Notes under the pieces: generated by a model
Told to the model about the DNA's origin: nothing
The model's input: only the letters and a program-made list of their open reading frames with translations
Databases searched by the model: none
Source of the DNA: Nissolia schottii
Taxonomy: Eukaryota; Streptophyta; Magnoliopsida; Fabales; Fabaceae
Assembly (NCBI GenBank): GCA_003254905.1
Contig: QANU01076562.1
Location: 341,800 to 405,799, forward strand
DNA: 64,000 nt
Direction: 5' to 3'
Program-made: the position numbers and the translations under genes
Shown here: positions 22,541-35,125 of the stretch, one piece after another
Layout of the letters: each line of letters begins with the position of its first letter
Position numbering within the stretch: the stretch's first letter is position 1

Positions 22541-23170
22541 TAATTATTAACTAAGCTCTGTAGAACAAGAAAGCCTTTGCTAGCTTTAACATGGGGGAAA
22601 CCATCCTAAGCGAGAGCATAGGTGGCTAACCTGGGAGCATTCTACTATTGGGTGGCTTAAAATTAATATGGATGGGGCCTTCAAAACCAACAACAATTTG
22701 GCGAGGTGTGGAGGGGTCCTATGGGACAACTATGGAAAATGGCTTAAGGGGTTTGCCAAGAAAATTGATACTAGTTATGCTTTCATTGCAAAACTATGGG
22801 GGGATCTATTATGGCATGGAATTCAAGATTTAGAAGAGTATTGATTGAAAGCGACTCAAAATATGTGATTGACATCCTCAAGAGTGCAGATCAGTCTACT
22901 CATAGCTATAGGAGGCTCCTTAGGTTGATTCGAGATTGGGAGAAGCGCAAATGGACTATCCATTTTAGATACACTTACAGAGAGGGAAACATTGTTGCAG
23001 ATAAACTTGCTTCCCTAAACTTAGATCAAGACTTTGACATCAAAACCTGGAACAACCGTCTCGTAATTTTCAAATTTGGGGTTGCCATGCCATATTTTGT
23101 TGTTTCTGGTAACTAGTTTTTTGTTTTTCCTTTAGGCCTAGACCCTCTCCATGTACCCAAAAAAAAAAAC
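22541..23170 (+). pseudogene. L1-type retrotransposon fragment, RNase H domain and 3' end
   Basis: Combined over two frameshifts the sequence reads WLKINMDGAF, RCGGVLWDNYGKW, FIAKLWGDLLWHGI, IESDSKYVIDILKSADQST, FRYTYREGNIVADKLASLNL. This is a plant LINE RNase H-like domain. The catalytic Asp residues of MDGA and ESDS are present; the Glu expected in AELW is Lys (AKLW). A run of A at 23159-23169 follows the typical tail (TTTCCTTTAGGCCTAGACCC), marking the 3' end. Confidence 0.78.
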
Positions 23171-23344
23171 TTCAACTGTGTAAATCAAATACTATTTTGA
23201 TCGATTTACTAATACTAGCTTTTTAAGGTATGACTAATGTTAGGCACAAGATCAGAGTTAGGTACACGCCAAGTGTGTAATTAAAACTTTATGGATATGA
23301 GCGGAAACATGTCCAATTTATGCAAAGAGTAACATAATAAAATA

Positions 23345-23770
23345 AAGCATATGAATAATGTAACAGTTTGGCCACCCGCTAGCAAGATATTGTCCGCTTT
23401 GGCCCCTTGTGGGCCTCACGGTTTTGCTTCTCCCCACCTCTGGGAGAAAACGCGTCTTGCTAGGGGGAGGTATCCGAAGCCTTATAAGGACTTCTTCGTT
23501 CGTGTCCCCAACCTACATCGATTAGCGTTATAGAAGGGGTCTCCTCCTCCCCCTATATATAGAGGCTTCCCGTGAGTGTTTAGACTTGCTAATTCACTCC
23601 AAGAGCTTGAGAGATCACACTTTTGTGAGACTTTTCGCTCTAGTTATATTTTTATTCTTTTCTCCCTCCCGTTTTCCTTTCGTGGGGAAGTAGTCCCTCA
23701 GCTTAGTGCTCCTTAACGGTCAGCCATGTTAAGGTGAGTGGCTTTTATCACAGTCTATTTTAGACCATGT
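23345..23770 (+). promoter_or_regulatory. LTR-like promoter block with TATA box
   Basis: GC-rich segment with CCTATATATAGAGG at about 23552-23565 followed by leader-like sequence (CTCCAAGAGCTTGAGAGATCACAC). It sits immediately 5' of LTR-like unit A. It is not shared with unit B, so it may be the U3/R part of a different element or a region lost from B. Confidence 0.4.
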
Positions 23771-25206
23771 CGTTATTTTTAAAATTTATTTATTTATTTT
23801 ATAATTATTTTATTTATGCATGTTATGTACAATCCGAGAAGGTGAAATTTATTATTTTAATTACGTACTTATAAAGTTAGTTATTATTTTATTTGGTTAT
23901 ATGTTTTCTCATGATTATTATTTAGAAAATATTTATTTATGAAATAGATATTTACGAATCTATTTTTAGAAAATCATGAAACTATTTTTAGAACTACATG
24001 GGACCACATTTATTGCATTAAATATATTCATGTTGTTTGTGTATGAGTAGCATTAAATGATATAGATACTCATTATATTTAGTTAAACCCTTAATAAAAG
24101 ATTATGGTTAAGGAAAGATTTTGGTGGCAGAAGACTTATGTTAAGGAAAAGTTCTGGCTAAGGACAAGACTTGGTTCTTAAGATGTCCATTGTGACACAT
24201 CTCTCTTACCTGGGAACCTCCCTCAGCATGAGATCTTAATCTACCTTTATTTTTCCAAGATAAAACGCTCGAAGATATTAAGTAATGTTATGATATCAAT
24301 ATAAGAATTATGTTATGATGATCATGCTATGCATTTAAAACTGTTTTCATGGGAATGTATCCAGGATAGATTTGTAAGTTAGCGACACCAACGTTGACCC
24401 TAGTATACCTTGTACGATCGTAAAATAGAATATGATTCATATAGATTAGGGGCAAGGCCGTAAAGCCCAGACATGGCAGCCTGTGATGCCAGGTGTCATG
24501 TATCATGTAAATTAGGGTTAACTATCAGGAATCTATGGACTCTGGCAGTGTATCCCCAAATGTCATGACCTAGGTACTTGGGTAGTGCGTTCAGGATAAT
24601 GCATCATAAAATGAAACCATAATGCTCAAATCGTCTATCTAGAGAACTCCCCAACTGGTTATGCTTTCAAATGCTTTTATGTATTAGTTATTATTATAGA
24701 AATGTTTTATGTTTGTTATATATTATGTATTGCATCTGCATGCCATGATGTTTCAGAGTGTCCCATGTTGCTGTGCGGACGACCGGCCTCTCGCTGAGAA
24801 TCTCCCTAGAGTTCCCACCCCTCACCTCCTTCTCCAGTTACAGGTTATGAAGCAGCATAGCAAATCATGGAGTTTAGGATCAGTGCAGCGACGTCAGAAT
24901 CCAAGAGTTAGCAGTTCACCTTAAGGTGAAGCTACCTATAGGAATTGTTAGTTTATTTTTATTTTGTAATCAAGTTATGTCTAGAGTGCTCCAATTGTAT
25001 ACAGGCAAGATCCTTGGACCAATCGCGTATTTTATCAAGTATATTTATGTTTTATATAAAAGAGTTCATGTTTATTCTAAAGAAGAAATTAAGTTTTATT
25101 TGTTTTAATTAAAGTTAAAGTGCATGTTTTTACGAAAAGTGCTCCAAAGGCTTCCGTGAGGGAACTATTCCTTAACATGTCGATCACCTCCTAAGTTAGG
25201 GTGTGA
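23770..25206 (+). mobile_element. LTR-like repeat unit A
   Basis: About 1.4 kb that matches unit B (38561-39938) in opposite orientation. Shared landmarks in order: ATTTTATTTATGCATG, GGGACCACAT, TTGTGACACATCTCTCTTACC, the GCCGTAAAGCCC and ATGGCAGCC block, the GTCCCATG stretch, CCTATAGG and CTAAGTTAGGGTGTGACC at the end. Short shared frames encode KLPIGIV, LFLFCN and LQLYTG. No reverse transcriptase or gag is visible, so a solo LTR or a non-autonomous unit fits best. Confidence 0.6.
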
Positions 25207-26818
25207 CCCTAGAAGGCTTAAACCTAGCTTTTTAAGATAAATAAACTTATTTATAATCCTAAAGCTAATTTTTTTTACAAAATAGGTCAGGCTAGGTTGC
25301 AAGCTCCTAATGGGCCGCCTTACTTATTTCCAATCCTAGTTGTGTGTGATTAACTAGGGAGTGCTATCATCTCATCTTATATGATTGTGCACCCAATTTA
25401 TGTGGTAGATCTAGAAGAATTATTTGTGTATTTTTCACTTACAAATATATATTAAGTGGTGGAGACAGAGACAACAGTGGTGGCCGGGAGAGGATGAATG
25501 TGGTTGGAGACATAAGTTTTTTTTTTTATTGTTATTAAAGGTAAATTTAGAATATTATAAAATATGTTGAAAGAAGGGAGGTATGTGTCTTCTTGCAAAT
25601 TAAAAGGGAGATGAATATAAGTATCAATATATACCTCCAAAATAGTACGTGTAATTAGCCCTTTTAGCATAAAGAAGGGAAGAGTGAAAGTAAAAGATAA
25701 AAACTAACGATCACTTTTCGTCTAATTAATCGTGGGAAATAATGCTGGCATTAACATCAGTTCTGTACGTCGGTGATCAGCTAGGTGATCGACTACCAAC
25801 ATTTTTATTTTAAAATTTAAAAATTACATTGATGACAATGAAATTTAAATTTAGAATCTCATATATATTACTTAAATCACTCATCACTACATCAATTCTA
25901 GTGATTTTATAAAATAAAAAAAATATAAAATTGGAGATTGTTGATCAGGGAATATGTGATTGTATATTGATTTATTCTTTGATACATACATGGATATATA
26001 TACAGAAAAGGTAAACATGGAAGGAGATAATATCTCCATGAATCAAGGCACTAATCTAGTGATCAACACATTACAAGAACTAATTTCTATTTATACAGCT
26101 CATCCTAATTTGTACATAAATGGTAAATATATATACATTCCTTAATAGATTTCTTAACACTTATTTTTGATAAGTGCTTTATCTAACAAAATTATTTATG
26201 AATGATCAAATTTGGAATAGATATGAGGGATTAAAGATTGTCACTAACAATATAATTATTTGAAAACTTAGATGATCAAAGCATGTTGTGTTTCAACTAT
26301 TTAATTAAAATATCCTACGTCAATTAACCAAAGTGGGGTTAGTTACCGACTTACCTACCTTCACAAATCAGAATGAAAAGTAACTCTTATTGATAAACAT
26401 GTATTTAACTCTATCCAATAGATTGCATGCGAAAGCGAAAGATAATAAATAAGTAAATAAAAAACTTAATAAATTATTATTTGACCATTTAAAAAAAAAA
26501 ATTTAATTGTAATGCATTGACATTTTAACCTTTTTTTATATTGTCAATTAGTCAAATTTTGACACTTAATTAAAAATAGCTGACTATTTAAAAAGTCATG
26601 GATATGAAATGAATAATATTGTAAAAAATAGTACATGCTAAATGAAACATTTTAAAAAAATGAAGTTATTAAAGTGAAATTCAAAAATAATTTTATTAAT
26701 TTCTAATACAAATAGAAAGAATTTTTCTGTACCATTTTTGGTATTAATAAACCAGCAACGTGTCCAAAAAAAAGGACAAAACAAACAAACAAACCAGCAT
26801 GGTGGGATATATATATAT
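25207..26818. other. Intergenic, nothing recognised
   Basis: AT-rich sequence with no supportable gene or repeat boundary; ends at a TA microsatellite before the gap. Confidence 0.5.
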
Positions 26819-27057
26819 NNNNNNNNNNNNNNNNNNNNNNNNNNNNNNNNNNNNNNNNNNNNNNNNNNNNNNNNNNNNNNNNNNNNNNNNNNNNNNNNNN
26901 NNNNNNNNNNNNNNNNNNNNNNNNNNNNNNNNNNNNNNNNNNNNNNNNNNNNNNNNNNNNNNNNNNNNNNNNNNNNNNNNNNNNNNNNNNNNNNNNNNNN
27001 NNNNNNNNNNNNNNNNNNNNNNNNNNNNNNNNNNNNNNNNNNNNNNNNNNNNNNNNN
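26819..27057. other. Assembly gap of 239 N
   Basis: Run of N flanked on both sides by (TA)n. The gap is probably a collapsed or unsequenced TA microsatellite; open frames crossing it have no meaning. Confidence 0.99.
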
Positions 27058-30000
27058 TATATATATATATATATATATATATATCCTAACATGTATATCT
27101 TTTCACATTATACATTTCTTTCAAACCTATGTATAAAAGGAGAAATAAATGTTGGCATCGAATGATCACGATTTGTATCATTGATCGTAAGTGATAAGAT
27201 CATCTCATGAAAAAAGAGTTAAACACAACTGAATCGTTTTATATCTTAATTCATTCTTCATGTACTAGTTTATTTTGTCTTGAAATATAGATAATATATA
27301 TTTAAAACCTAGGTGCAACAAGAATCAAACTTTAGACTTTTTTGTCGTAGAAAATTTGGTGATAGAAATTTATCTCTCTTTAAAGCTTAAGTTTTATTTT
27401 ATTTTATTTAACTAAAACAGAAAAACTAGAGTAATGTTATTTGGATCACTATAAAATTAACTAAAACAGAAAAATGAGAATATTGTTATTTAGACTACTA
27501 AAAAATTATAGACATTTTATAACTATTTGAAGGGGAGGGAGAGATAAGAATCAAACATTAGACTCTGCATAAAAGCAACACTAAATTGTGGATTCAACCG
27601 CGTAATGCTATGCAGCCCGGCTTCTCAACATGCGACACCTACCGTAAACCCTAAATTATCCTAAAAACTCATGCGTTGCCACCATGCAAGCAGCCGCGGA
27701 CCGACCTCCGCCTCCATCAATCTGCGCGAGCCCTACAATTTTTATTTCTAAATTTGTATTATCTAGTGGAATTATTAATTAGCACTCTCATTGTCGTTTA
27801 CACTTTTTATACACTAATATTTTTTTTTACTAGTTTATAAATTAACCTTAGCTAAATGTGAATAAAGAATGTAAATGCATAAAAGCTACCAACTACCGAT
27901 ACCAAGAGAGAGGAAACAGTACCAAGTGTCTATAAGAGAAATGATCTTATGATAATTATTAAATAATGGCACTCATAAAAATATAAAATTTATTATAAAA
28001 TTCACATAAAATTTTGTTGTGAATGTAATTATTTAAATATTATCAAATTAAATTGTCATAATAACATGATTGTATTGTCAAAATTTAAGTGAATTATTAG
28101 ACGAAAATTAATGTAGTGTGTTGCTGACATTAGCCAAGTGCAAGAGAATATCCATACGTGGAACATCAACAAAAGAAATTAAAAGAGAAAATTAACCCGT
28201 AGCCAACGTTACTTTGTACCGAAAAGACACATTAATTCAGTCACCTAGGAAGATAGTAGTAGATAGGAATACTTTCACCCTTCTTTCCCCACTTTAATAT
28301 ATTCCCTCAGAATCAAATGTCACTGTCAAGGAAACTCCCCATGCAATTCTGCATTTCAACTTTTGCTATTCTGAGCAAATTATGTCGTTTTCGCCCTTTT
28401 CATTTGTTTCCTTCCAATCCCCTTTGTGTTCTGTGTAGAAAAATCGTTATATTATATGGGTAACTTTTGAAATAAGGGTGTATTAAGATGAGATCGATAT
28501 CCTGAATACATTTCCCCATTTGTTTAATATATTATATATTTATATGAAAGAGTACTAAATTTAGGTTTTTTTTCGAATGTAATATTTTTAAATTTAAGTG
28601 AGTTTAAAAGGTAAAAAAATTTAAATGATTTAATTTAATTAAATTTTTTTTTTAATAATGAAATTGTATTATCGACTTCTAAATGAGCATCAAGCAAAAT
28701 TTGGTTGGTAGTGACTCACAACAGTTAATTGATGATTAGTAGGGATTGACCAATGACCGACGGGGCCAACCGGCAACAGGTAAGGGCCGACAAGCAACCG
28801 ACGAGGGTTGAATATTAATGTAGCATACCGATGGTGGTTGAGTGGCAATCGGCAGTGGCTGCCGAACAACTTGCAGTGGTAGGTGATGAACAATGGGCCG
28901 GGATCGTGAGAGGATCAAGAAATTAATGTGTAGGAAAAATTCTACAATTTCTTGTGAAGATGAGAAAATTGAAATTCATTCTTTTAAAGTATATATAATA
29001 CCTCAAAAAAATACTTAAATTTTTTTTAAAAATTCACAAACAAAGAATATTTTAGTAGATTAATTAAAATTCTCTCAGAAAAATACATTACCTTATAAAA
29101 ATATCTCATTCAAACACAATTTTAATATTCTCTTTTGATGTTTAAAAGAGTCAAATCAATTTATGTGAGCGATATATTATTTTAATTATAAAATTATCAT
29201 CAAATGATTTTTTAACTTTTCATATTTCCCCCCTCTACAGTGCATTCAATGGAAATTATCATTAAAAAAAAAATTATAACTCTATCTGTTTCTCTATAAC
29301 AAAAGTCAAAATTCTAAAGTGCGTCTAGATAATATTTTTTACTTTATACGAAATGACTACGTGAGAATAATGAATCATTTAACCCTTTAATTAATGGATT
29401 GGACAAATTAAACACTGCAGAATGTGCAGAATGTACAGCTCATTTGGTCAAGCTTAAATATCTTGATCTAATAAATATTGATCATCAACTTCAGACATAA
29501 ACTCCCCAAACCTACCCTAATGAATTTGCTACAAAATTCCTTGAATCAATAAGTTATTTTTCATCAAAAGAGTGAATACATGATATCACGTGAATTCAAT
29601 GTATTTGAACAAGCCTAGCAGCAATATTTACTTGCGTAATGCTTGCCTTTTACTTTCAATTTAGGTTACGGATCCACAGAACTTTCGTTAGCAATGATGA
29701 AACAAAAGTAATTACCATAAATTCAAGAGACTTGGTCACGTACTTAACACTCCTTATTAATTCTGATGTCACAAGGTTACAGCTACCGCTGAAGTTGGTA
29801 TAGTTATAATAATCATTGGAAGCCTCCAATTTTTAGAGCTCAAGGGTGATTTGTCCATGCTTACCTTAGGAAAATAAAAACAAAACCCTACATGATGTAA
29901 TCCAAAATTTCATGTCATTTTCTATTTCCTTATTTTGGGCACATGAAAATGGCTTAAGAGTGATACATAGTGTGCATCAGCATATATATTAGTAGCGTAT

Positions 30001-30171
30001 AATGCTTTTTGTGTGCTATGGTGTAGTTGCCCTCACAGTGTTAATTAATTTAAAGCTATCTTGGTATTAAATAAAATCTCAATCGGATATATTATCACTC
30101 ATAATGTATCAAAACGTTACAACCAAAAAGGAGTGCATCGTTGTGGTGTCCTTTTCATTTTTATTTTTCAA
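27058..30171. other. Intergenic, repeat-like, no gene recognised
   Basis: AT-rich. Two locally GC-rich islands (27595-27740 and 28745-28915, with repeated CCGAC/GGCCGAC strings) look like transposon pieces of unknown class. No coding domain is visible on either strand. Confidence 0.4.
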
Positions 30172-30390
30172 AAATGCTACATGTACATCCAATTTTATAT
30201 ACTCATACATACACCATTAATAATGTATAAACTTTATTCTCATGAGTGCACAACATTACAAACTTATAAATGATATTCTCAATTATACTTAATTAAGTGC
30301 ACAAATATTACATGCATTAAAACACAAACTTTATGTATATAAGTATAGGGTGTATGTATGGTGTATATTTTTTGGTGTACGTGTAGCATG
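30172..30390. mobile_element. MITE, ATGCTACATGTACACC family, second copy
   Basis: Starts AAAATGCTACATGTACATCC and ends GGTGTACGTGTAGCAT. The interior matches the 6091-6263 copy (TATACTCATACATACACCATTAATAA, GTATAAGTATAGGGTGTATG) with an extra internal segment of about 50 bases. No clear target duplication. Confidence 0.7.
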
Positions 30391-33200
30391 ACTCACTCAT
30401 TCAATGTTGCTGTTTCAAAATATTATAACAGGAAAAAAAAAGCGAAAAAATGCAAAATTTGAGTCTATCTAAAAAAACAATTGATTATGGGCAGATTTTT
30501 TTTTCTTTTTAAAAATGGTATCATGTTAAAAAGAAAATCGGCTTAACAATGATTCGAGTTTTTGACAAATTTTAAAATTTTAATTTAGGTTCTTAAATTT
30601 TTGTTTTATTTTGATCCAAACATATTATAAATATATATTTATTTTGATTCAAACCTAAATTAAATGTGAAAAGTTTGTTGGGGAGCGAAAACAAATTTAA
30701 ATAAAAAAATCATTATTTTGAATGCACTTATTTTTTAAGTTCCCCCCAACTATAGCAAAGTATAAGCCAAACTTGAGAATTACCATCATCATCATTATTA
30801 TTATTATTTTACAGCACACTCCCGAAAATATTTTGAATAATTACAGCAGTGTTGTTTATCATAGAGTTGACGTAGCAGTAGACATACATAGAGAAACATA
30901 AAAACAATGGTGAGTAGAATCTAAGATTTCATGTCTTTCTCTCTGTCTTCATGAATGTCTACCAGCTATCTCAATTATCAAATAAGTATGTTAATTATAA
31001 GTATAGTTATTGTATTTTAAAACTATTTATCCCCCCCTTATTATATCAAAATAATTAACAAAAGAATATGAGGGTTTAAGATAAGGGTATTTGAGTAAAA
31101 TATTAGAGAATAACGAAAACAAAAGAGTCGTTTAAGATAAGTTCAAACTGAATGACCCCATCTTGATGAAAATTGACCCAAAGATATTAGTCGACCAAAC
31201 GAATGAACAATGGTAGAGGTGATGTTAAAGGTATGAATTATGGACGAATATTGGCCTAATGATCTTAAGTGGTCGAATAGTAAAAAAGTCAAATACTTGT
31301 GGATTTAAGGTGATGACCTTATATGAAACTTTGATACTTTTGAGAAATAACAATACTTGTGATTACTTCATGCCGCCCTACAAAGAGGTATGGAGAAAAA
31401 GACAATTATTAGCACCTCTTTTTTAAATCAAATTTGAAAGATAAGTTATTTGAGACACAATGTGTACGGATAATGAAGAGCAGTTTTTAGAGTAAATGCA
31501 TGCATTTCTAAGAGGTGGTTCGCGAGATTCTTACTAGGTGGGATGAGTGGAGACTTGAGATGCAAGCATCAACCGTTCGGGGGACATGTGGCAAGCATGC
31601 ACAAAGACTTTGAAGCCTATAAATAGGACGATCAAAGATGAAATAAAGCGGAAGAAACACTTATGAATTCTTACACACTCATATACGTCCCAAGAATTTT
31701 TGAGTTTAAAAGAAGAATCAAGTAATTCTCTTTTCTACTTGTTTTTCTATCTTTCAATTTTCATAGGATTAGTTCCCATCTTTTATTTCCTTTATGTTTT
31801 TGTTGTTTATAAATTTGTTTATGATTATTATACGACTTTCAAATTTATTTAGTTTATTATTCATAATTCCTCTCTCTAAATTCGTATTTTCACTAAAAGG
31901 ATCCTCAATATGTGAGAATTACATTATAATCTCTACATTCTTTAATATATATTTGATTTTTATGGTGAATGGTCCATACGTGATTATAGGCCAAAGTTCC
32001 CATAAAACACCTTCCCAATATATATACACACTCTCACATGTGCGCGCACACACATATATCCATGTATTTTAAAGCGCATCTGGTTTCAACTCACTTTGGC
32101 GTTATTGGATTTTCGTGCTTTGCCACTTAATAGTCATAGCAACTTAAAATAAGGGCTCAGTCGTTAAGAAAATGTGTATTTGATCTGACCATACTTATGT
32201 TTGAATATTGCATTTGGCTCTTAAGAGGAATGTATAGATCATTTTTAGGAAATTCACAATCGATGTGAAAACTGACTATACACAAATTTTATCGTGAGTT
32301 AAAAAAAAAAAAAACAGTTGAAGAATAATTTAGAAGCATTTTAGTCCATTTAAAATATTTTATTTCCAGTAAAAAAAACTAAGATGGTAGATGAATAAAT
32401 AACCCTAGCAATAAATTTACTACTGGATGGGCAAAATTGCACTAAACACTAGCAGTATGCATCAAATTTGTTTCCTTAGAAGATTATTATCCTTATACCA
32501 TGATAGCTTTAAAAAAAAGTTGTCTTGAAAAAAGGATATGAAGAATTGAAAGGAAGTGATACGTTTGAGTCTTCGGTTCCCACTTGCCCAACTACCGTGT
32601 GCACACGTTTCAATTCGTCTTCTACAGGAAACAATCTAACCATTATATGTCAACTTGGAACTAACCGTACAAAACATTGCCTTTCAAATTACATGTTTAG
32701 ATATTTAATCATTGGGCCGCAGAGTCCCATTTTCATGCCCTCCTGTCACTTTCAATAAAAGTTATATAGATCCCCCAATGGTCAATTTCGACACATGGAA
32801 GAAGATTGATGTTGCATTATGCAAGATTGTGATGAAGACTTCTCTGGTCAAGTCAATCCATCTCTCCAATAATATAATTTGTGCATCAAAACATCTTGTT
32901 CCTTTTATCTTTTATCAACAAAATTTCAGGTGAAGGAAAGACTTGTAAAGCCATGTTTTTAAATTTATTCAGCACTTACAAAAGTATCAGGAGATTGCCA
33001 ACCAAAAGAAAACTCCAAATTTAATTGAACCTAACTCATGATGTTGTCCGAGTGAAAGATTGTGAGTATGTTCCAAGTTCACAATATTAGAGAGTCATGT
33101 CATCTAAATATGATACTTAAGTTGGGGAATTCTCACTATCTAATTTGAGACACTTAAGTTAGTATAATTTGATTCTACTAGTATTTTTTTAGTAATTTTT
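30391..33200. other. Intergenic with a possible LTR promoter
   Basis: No gene recognised. CCTATAAATAGGAC at 31616-31629 followed by leader-like sequence resembles a plant LTR or promoter TATA region on the plus strand, but no coding product follows. A CA/TA microsatellite lies near 32020-32060. Confidence 0.4.
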
Positions 33201-33204
33201 TTGA

Positions 33205-33706
33205 GAGAATGCCCTATTAGCACTTTTTAGCCCTTCACCATTTGAATGAGACATATTAGTCCCTCGTCATACAAAAAAAGGGGACACGCTAGTCCCTCAG
33301 TTAACTATCTGTTTCCTTATTTGATTGAAATACTCACGCAGACAATTAATTCGTTGAATTGTCTTTGCTAAATCTACCTTGGTATAAAATAGCATCATTT
33401 TGATGTAGTTGTGCATCTATCTCTATGTCTCTGCATCTCAACAGTACATGTTGTTTCATATTCTATGTCAGGGTCAAATTTTGGGTTGGGGTTACAGCAA
33501 AATGACACTACCAACGTGGAGTTAGCAAAATTAGCTCAACAAGTTAACCGTCTACGTGTGCATTTTGAGCAGGTTAAAAGACTAAGTTAACTAGGAGACT
33601 AATGTATACTATTTTTTATATGGTGAGGGATAATGTGTCCCCTTCAAATAACGAGAGACTATTGTGTCCTCTCAAAAGTGGTGAGGAGCCAAATAGGACA
33701 TTCTAT
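33205..33706. mobile_element. Foldback (long-TIR) element of about 500 bp
   Basis: The left arm (GAGAATGCCCTATTAGCAC, CCCTTCACCATTTG, ATTAGTCCCTC) is repeated inverted on the right (AGAATGTCCTATTTGGC, CCTCACCACTTTTG, AATAGTCTCTC). Arms are at least 90 bases each with moderate identity. No coding sequence between them. Confidence 0.55.
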
Positions 33707-33879
33707 TTTTTTCTCTCCTTATTTTGATAAGCTTCTGGTGAAGCTAGTGGTAAAATGGAAGATGAAAGACATAAGGCCCAATAACGATATCCAGACCAAA
33801 CATATTACTTGTGCATGTTCGGCCCAAATTGAATGAAATTCCAAACTTCTATTAACCGTTACCAAAACATAAATTGTTA

Positions 33880-34078
33880 CCAACCGTGTTGCAGATTATC
33901 TTGCTCATCTAAGTTACAGCCTACCTTCTTTTGAGGCTTCTTATTTTGACATAGCGTCTGCGGCTACTTGCCCTCATCTTCTGAATGATCTGATTTAGAT
34001 TGCGTGACCTCGTGAAGACTAGTTTTGTTTTTTGTTGTTTCTTTCTTTGGGCTTTAGCCCCTTTATCTAAAAAAAAAA
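33880..34078 (+). pseudogene. C-terminal tail of an L1-type RNase H with A-tail
   Basis: Reads NRVADYLAHLSYSLPSFEAS and on to a stop after PHLLNDLI. The tail contains CTTTGGGCTTTAGCCCCTTTAT and ends in an A-run at 34069-34078, as in plant LINE 3' ends. This is an extreme 5' truncation. Confidence 0.65.
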
Positions 34079-34079
34079 A

Positions 34080-34326
34080 TCTTCTTTAATTTTGTATCTA
34101 TGGGTAAATTAAAGAAGTCATATTCGACTTTTACCAGAGAACATATAATGTGTTTGACCTAAAGTATAATTATCTTAAAAGGAAAAAAAAAACATTAAAA
34201 AATNAAAAAATCTCTTTAATTTTGTATCTATGGGTAAATTAAAGAAGTCATATTCGAATTTTACCGGAGAACATATAATGTGTTTGACCTAAAGTATAAT
34301 TATCTTAAAAGGAAAAAAAAACATAA
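34080..34326. repeat. Tandem duplication of about 120 bp around an N
   Basis: The segment beginning CTTTAATTTTGTATCTATGG (34084) recurs at about 34214 with only a couple of substitutions. A single N and A-runs lie at the junction (34204). Could be a true duplication or an assembly artefact. Confidence 0.8.
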
Positions 34327-34858
34327 AATAATTTAAGGTGAGAGTATGTTTTCAAATAAGCAAGTAATTAGATATGTATTTTCAGATGAATTAGTAACTT
34401 TATATTTAATTAGTTTAAAAGTATATTTAACTTTTTTTTTGGTGAAGAAGTACATTTAACTTTAGTTACTCATTCTACAAATAAATTTGCTTTTCTTTTT
34501 TTTGTCGAATAAATAAATTTGCTTTTGAAACTTCTTTCCCAGTATTGAAGTGTTCGGCCCAAAATAGGACAAACTTGTATAAAGTTGGGCCTTAGTCCAG
34601 AAGTAGTGGATCCTATTTCCATAGTCCCTCCCAGTTATCAGTACTTATTATTCAGGGCCCATCACCTTTCCAGCCATTCCTTTTTCGCAGACCCCAAAAA
34701 GAGAAGGGCATGCATAGTCTTCAAAGTATATTTTGACGACAACAAAATGTTATTTGTGGGTCCCACCTTGTAAGCTAAAGGTGAAAGATAATACTTTATC
34801 ATGTTAATCGAAAAATACAATTGAGAGAATCCATTATTAAAAAAAAAAGTCATTATCA

Positions 34859-35012
34859 ATGAGGGTTGGTTCGAGTGGTAAGCAGATCGCTTAAGTAGGT
34901 CTCATGTTCACGACCTTGTGTACGCAGTTATTCCCACTGGGCAACCTTGGTAAATCTAGATTAGTCAAGGTGAAACATTGGAATTGAGCGAGCAACCAAA
35001 ATAAAATAAAAT
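34859..35012 (+). mobile_element. tRNA-derived SINE
   Basis: Starts GAGGGTTGGTTCGAGTGGTAA (A box), has ATGTTCACGACC (B box) about 35 bases later, then a tRNA-unrelated body and a 3' (AAAAT)n-like tail at about 34996-35016. The order and spacing fit a plant SINE. A short GTCATT occurs on both sides as a possible remnant of the target duplication. Confidence 0.7.
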
Positions 35013-35125
35013 AAAATGTCATTTTAAATGTGTCTTTATTTCATATCCCCCACATAATTTTTTAATGATGGTGGTGTTTGGATCATTAAAGATGATAGAG
35101 AAATATTACTTGTACTCATATAATG

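Noticed and set aside
26703..27136. Open frames of 109-132 codons on both strands
   Set aside because: They run through the N gap and TA microsatellite; the apparent length has no meaning.
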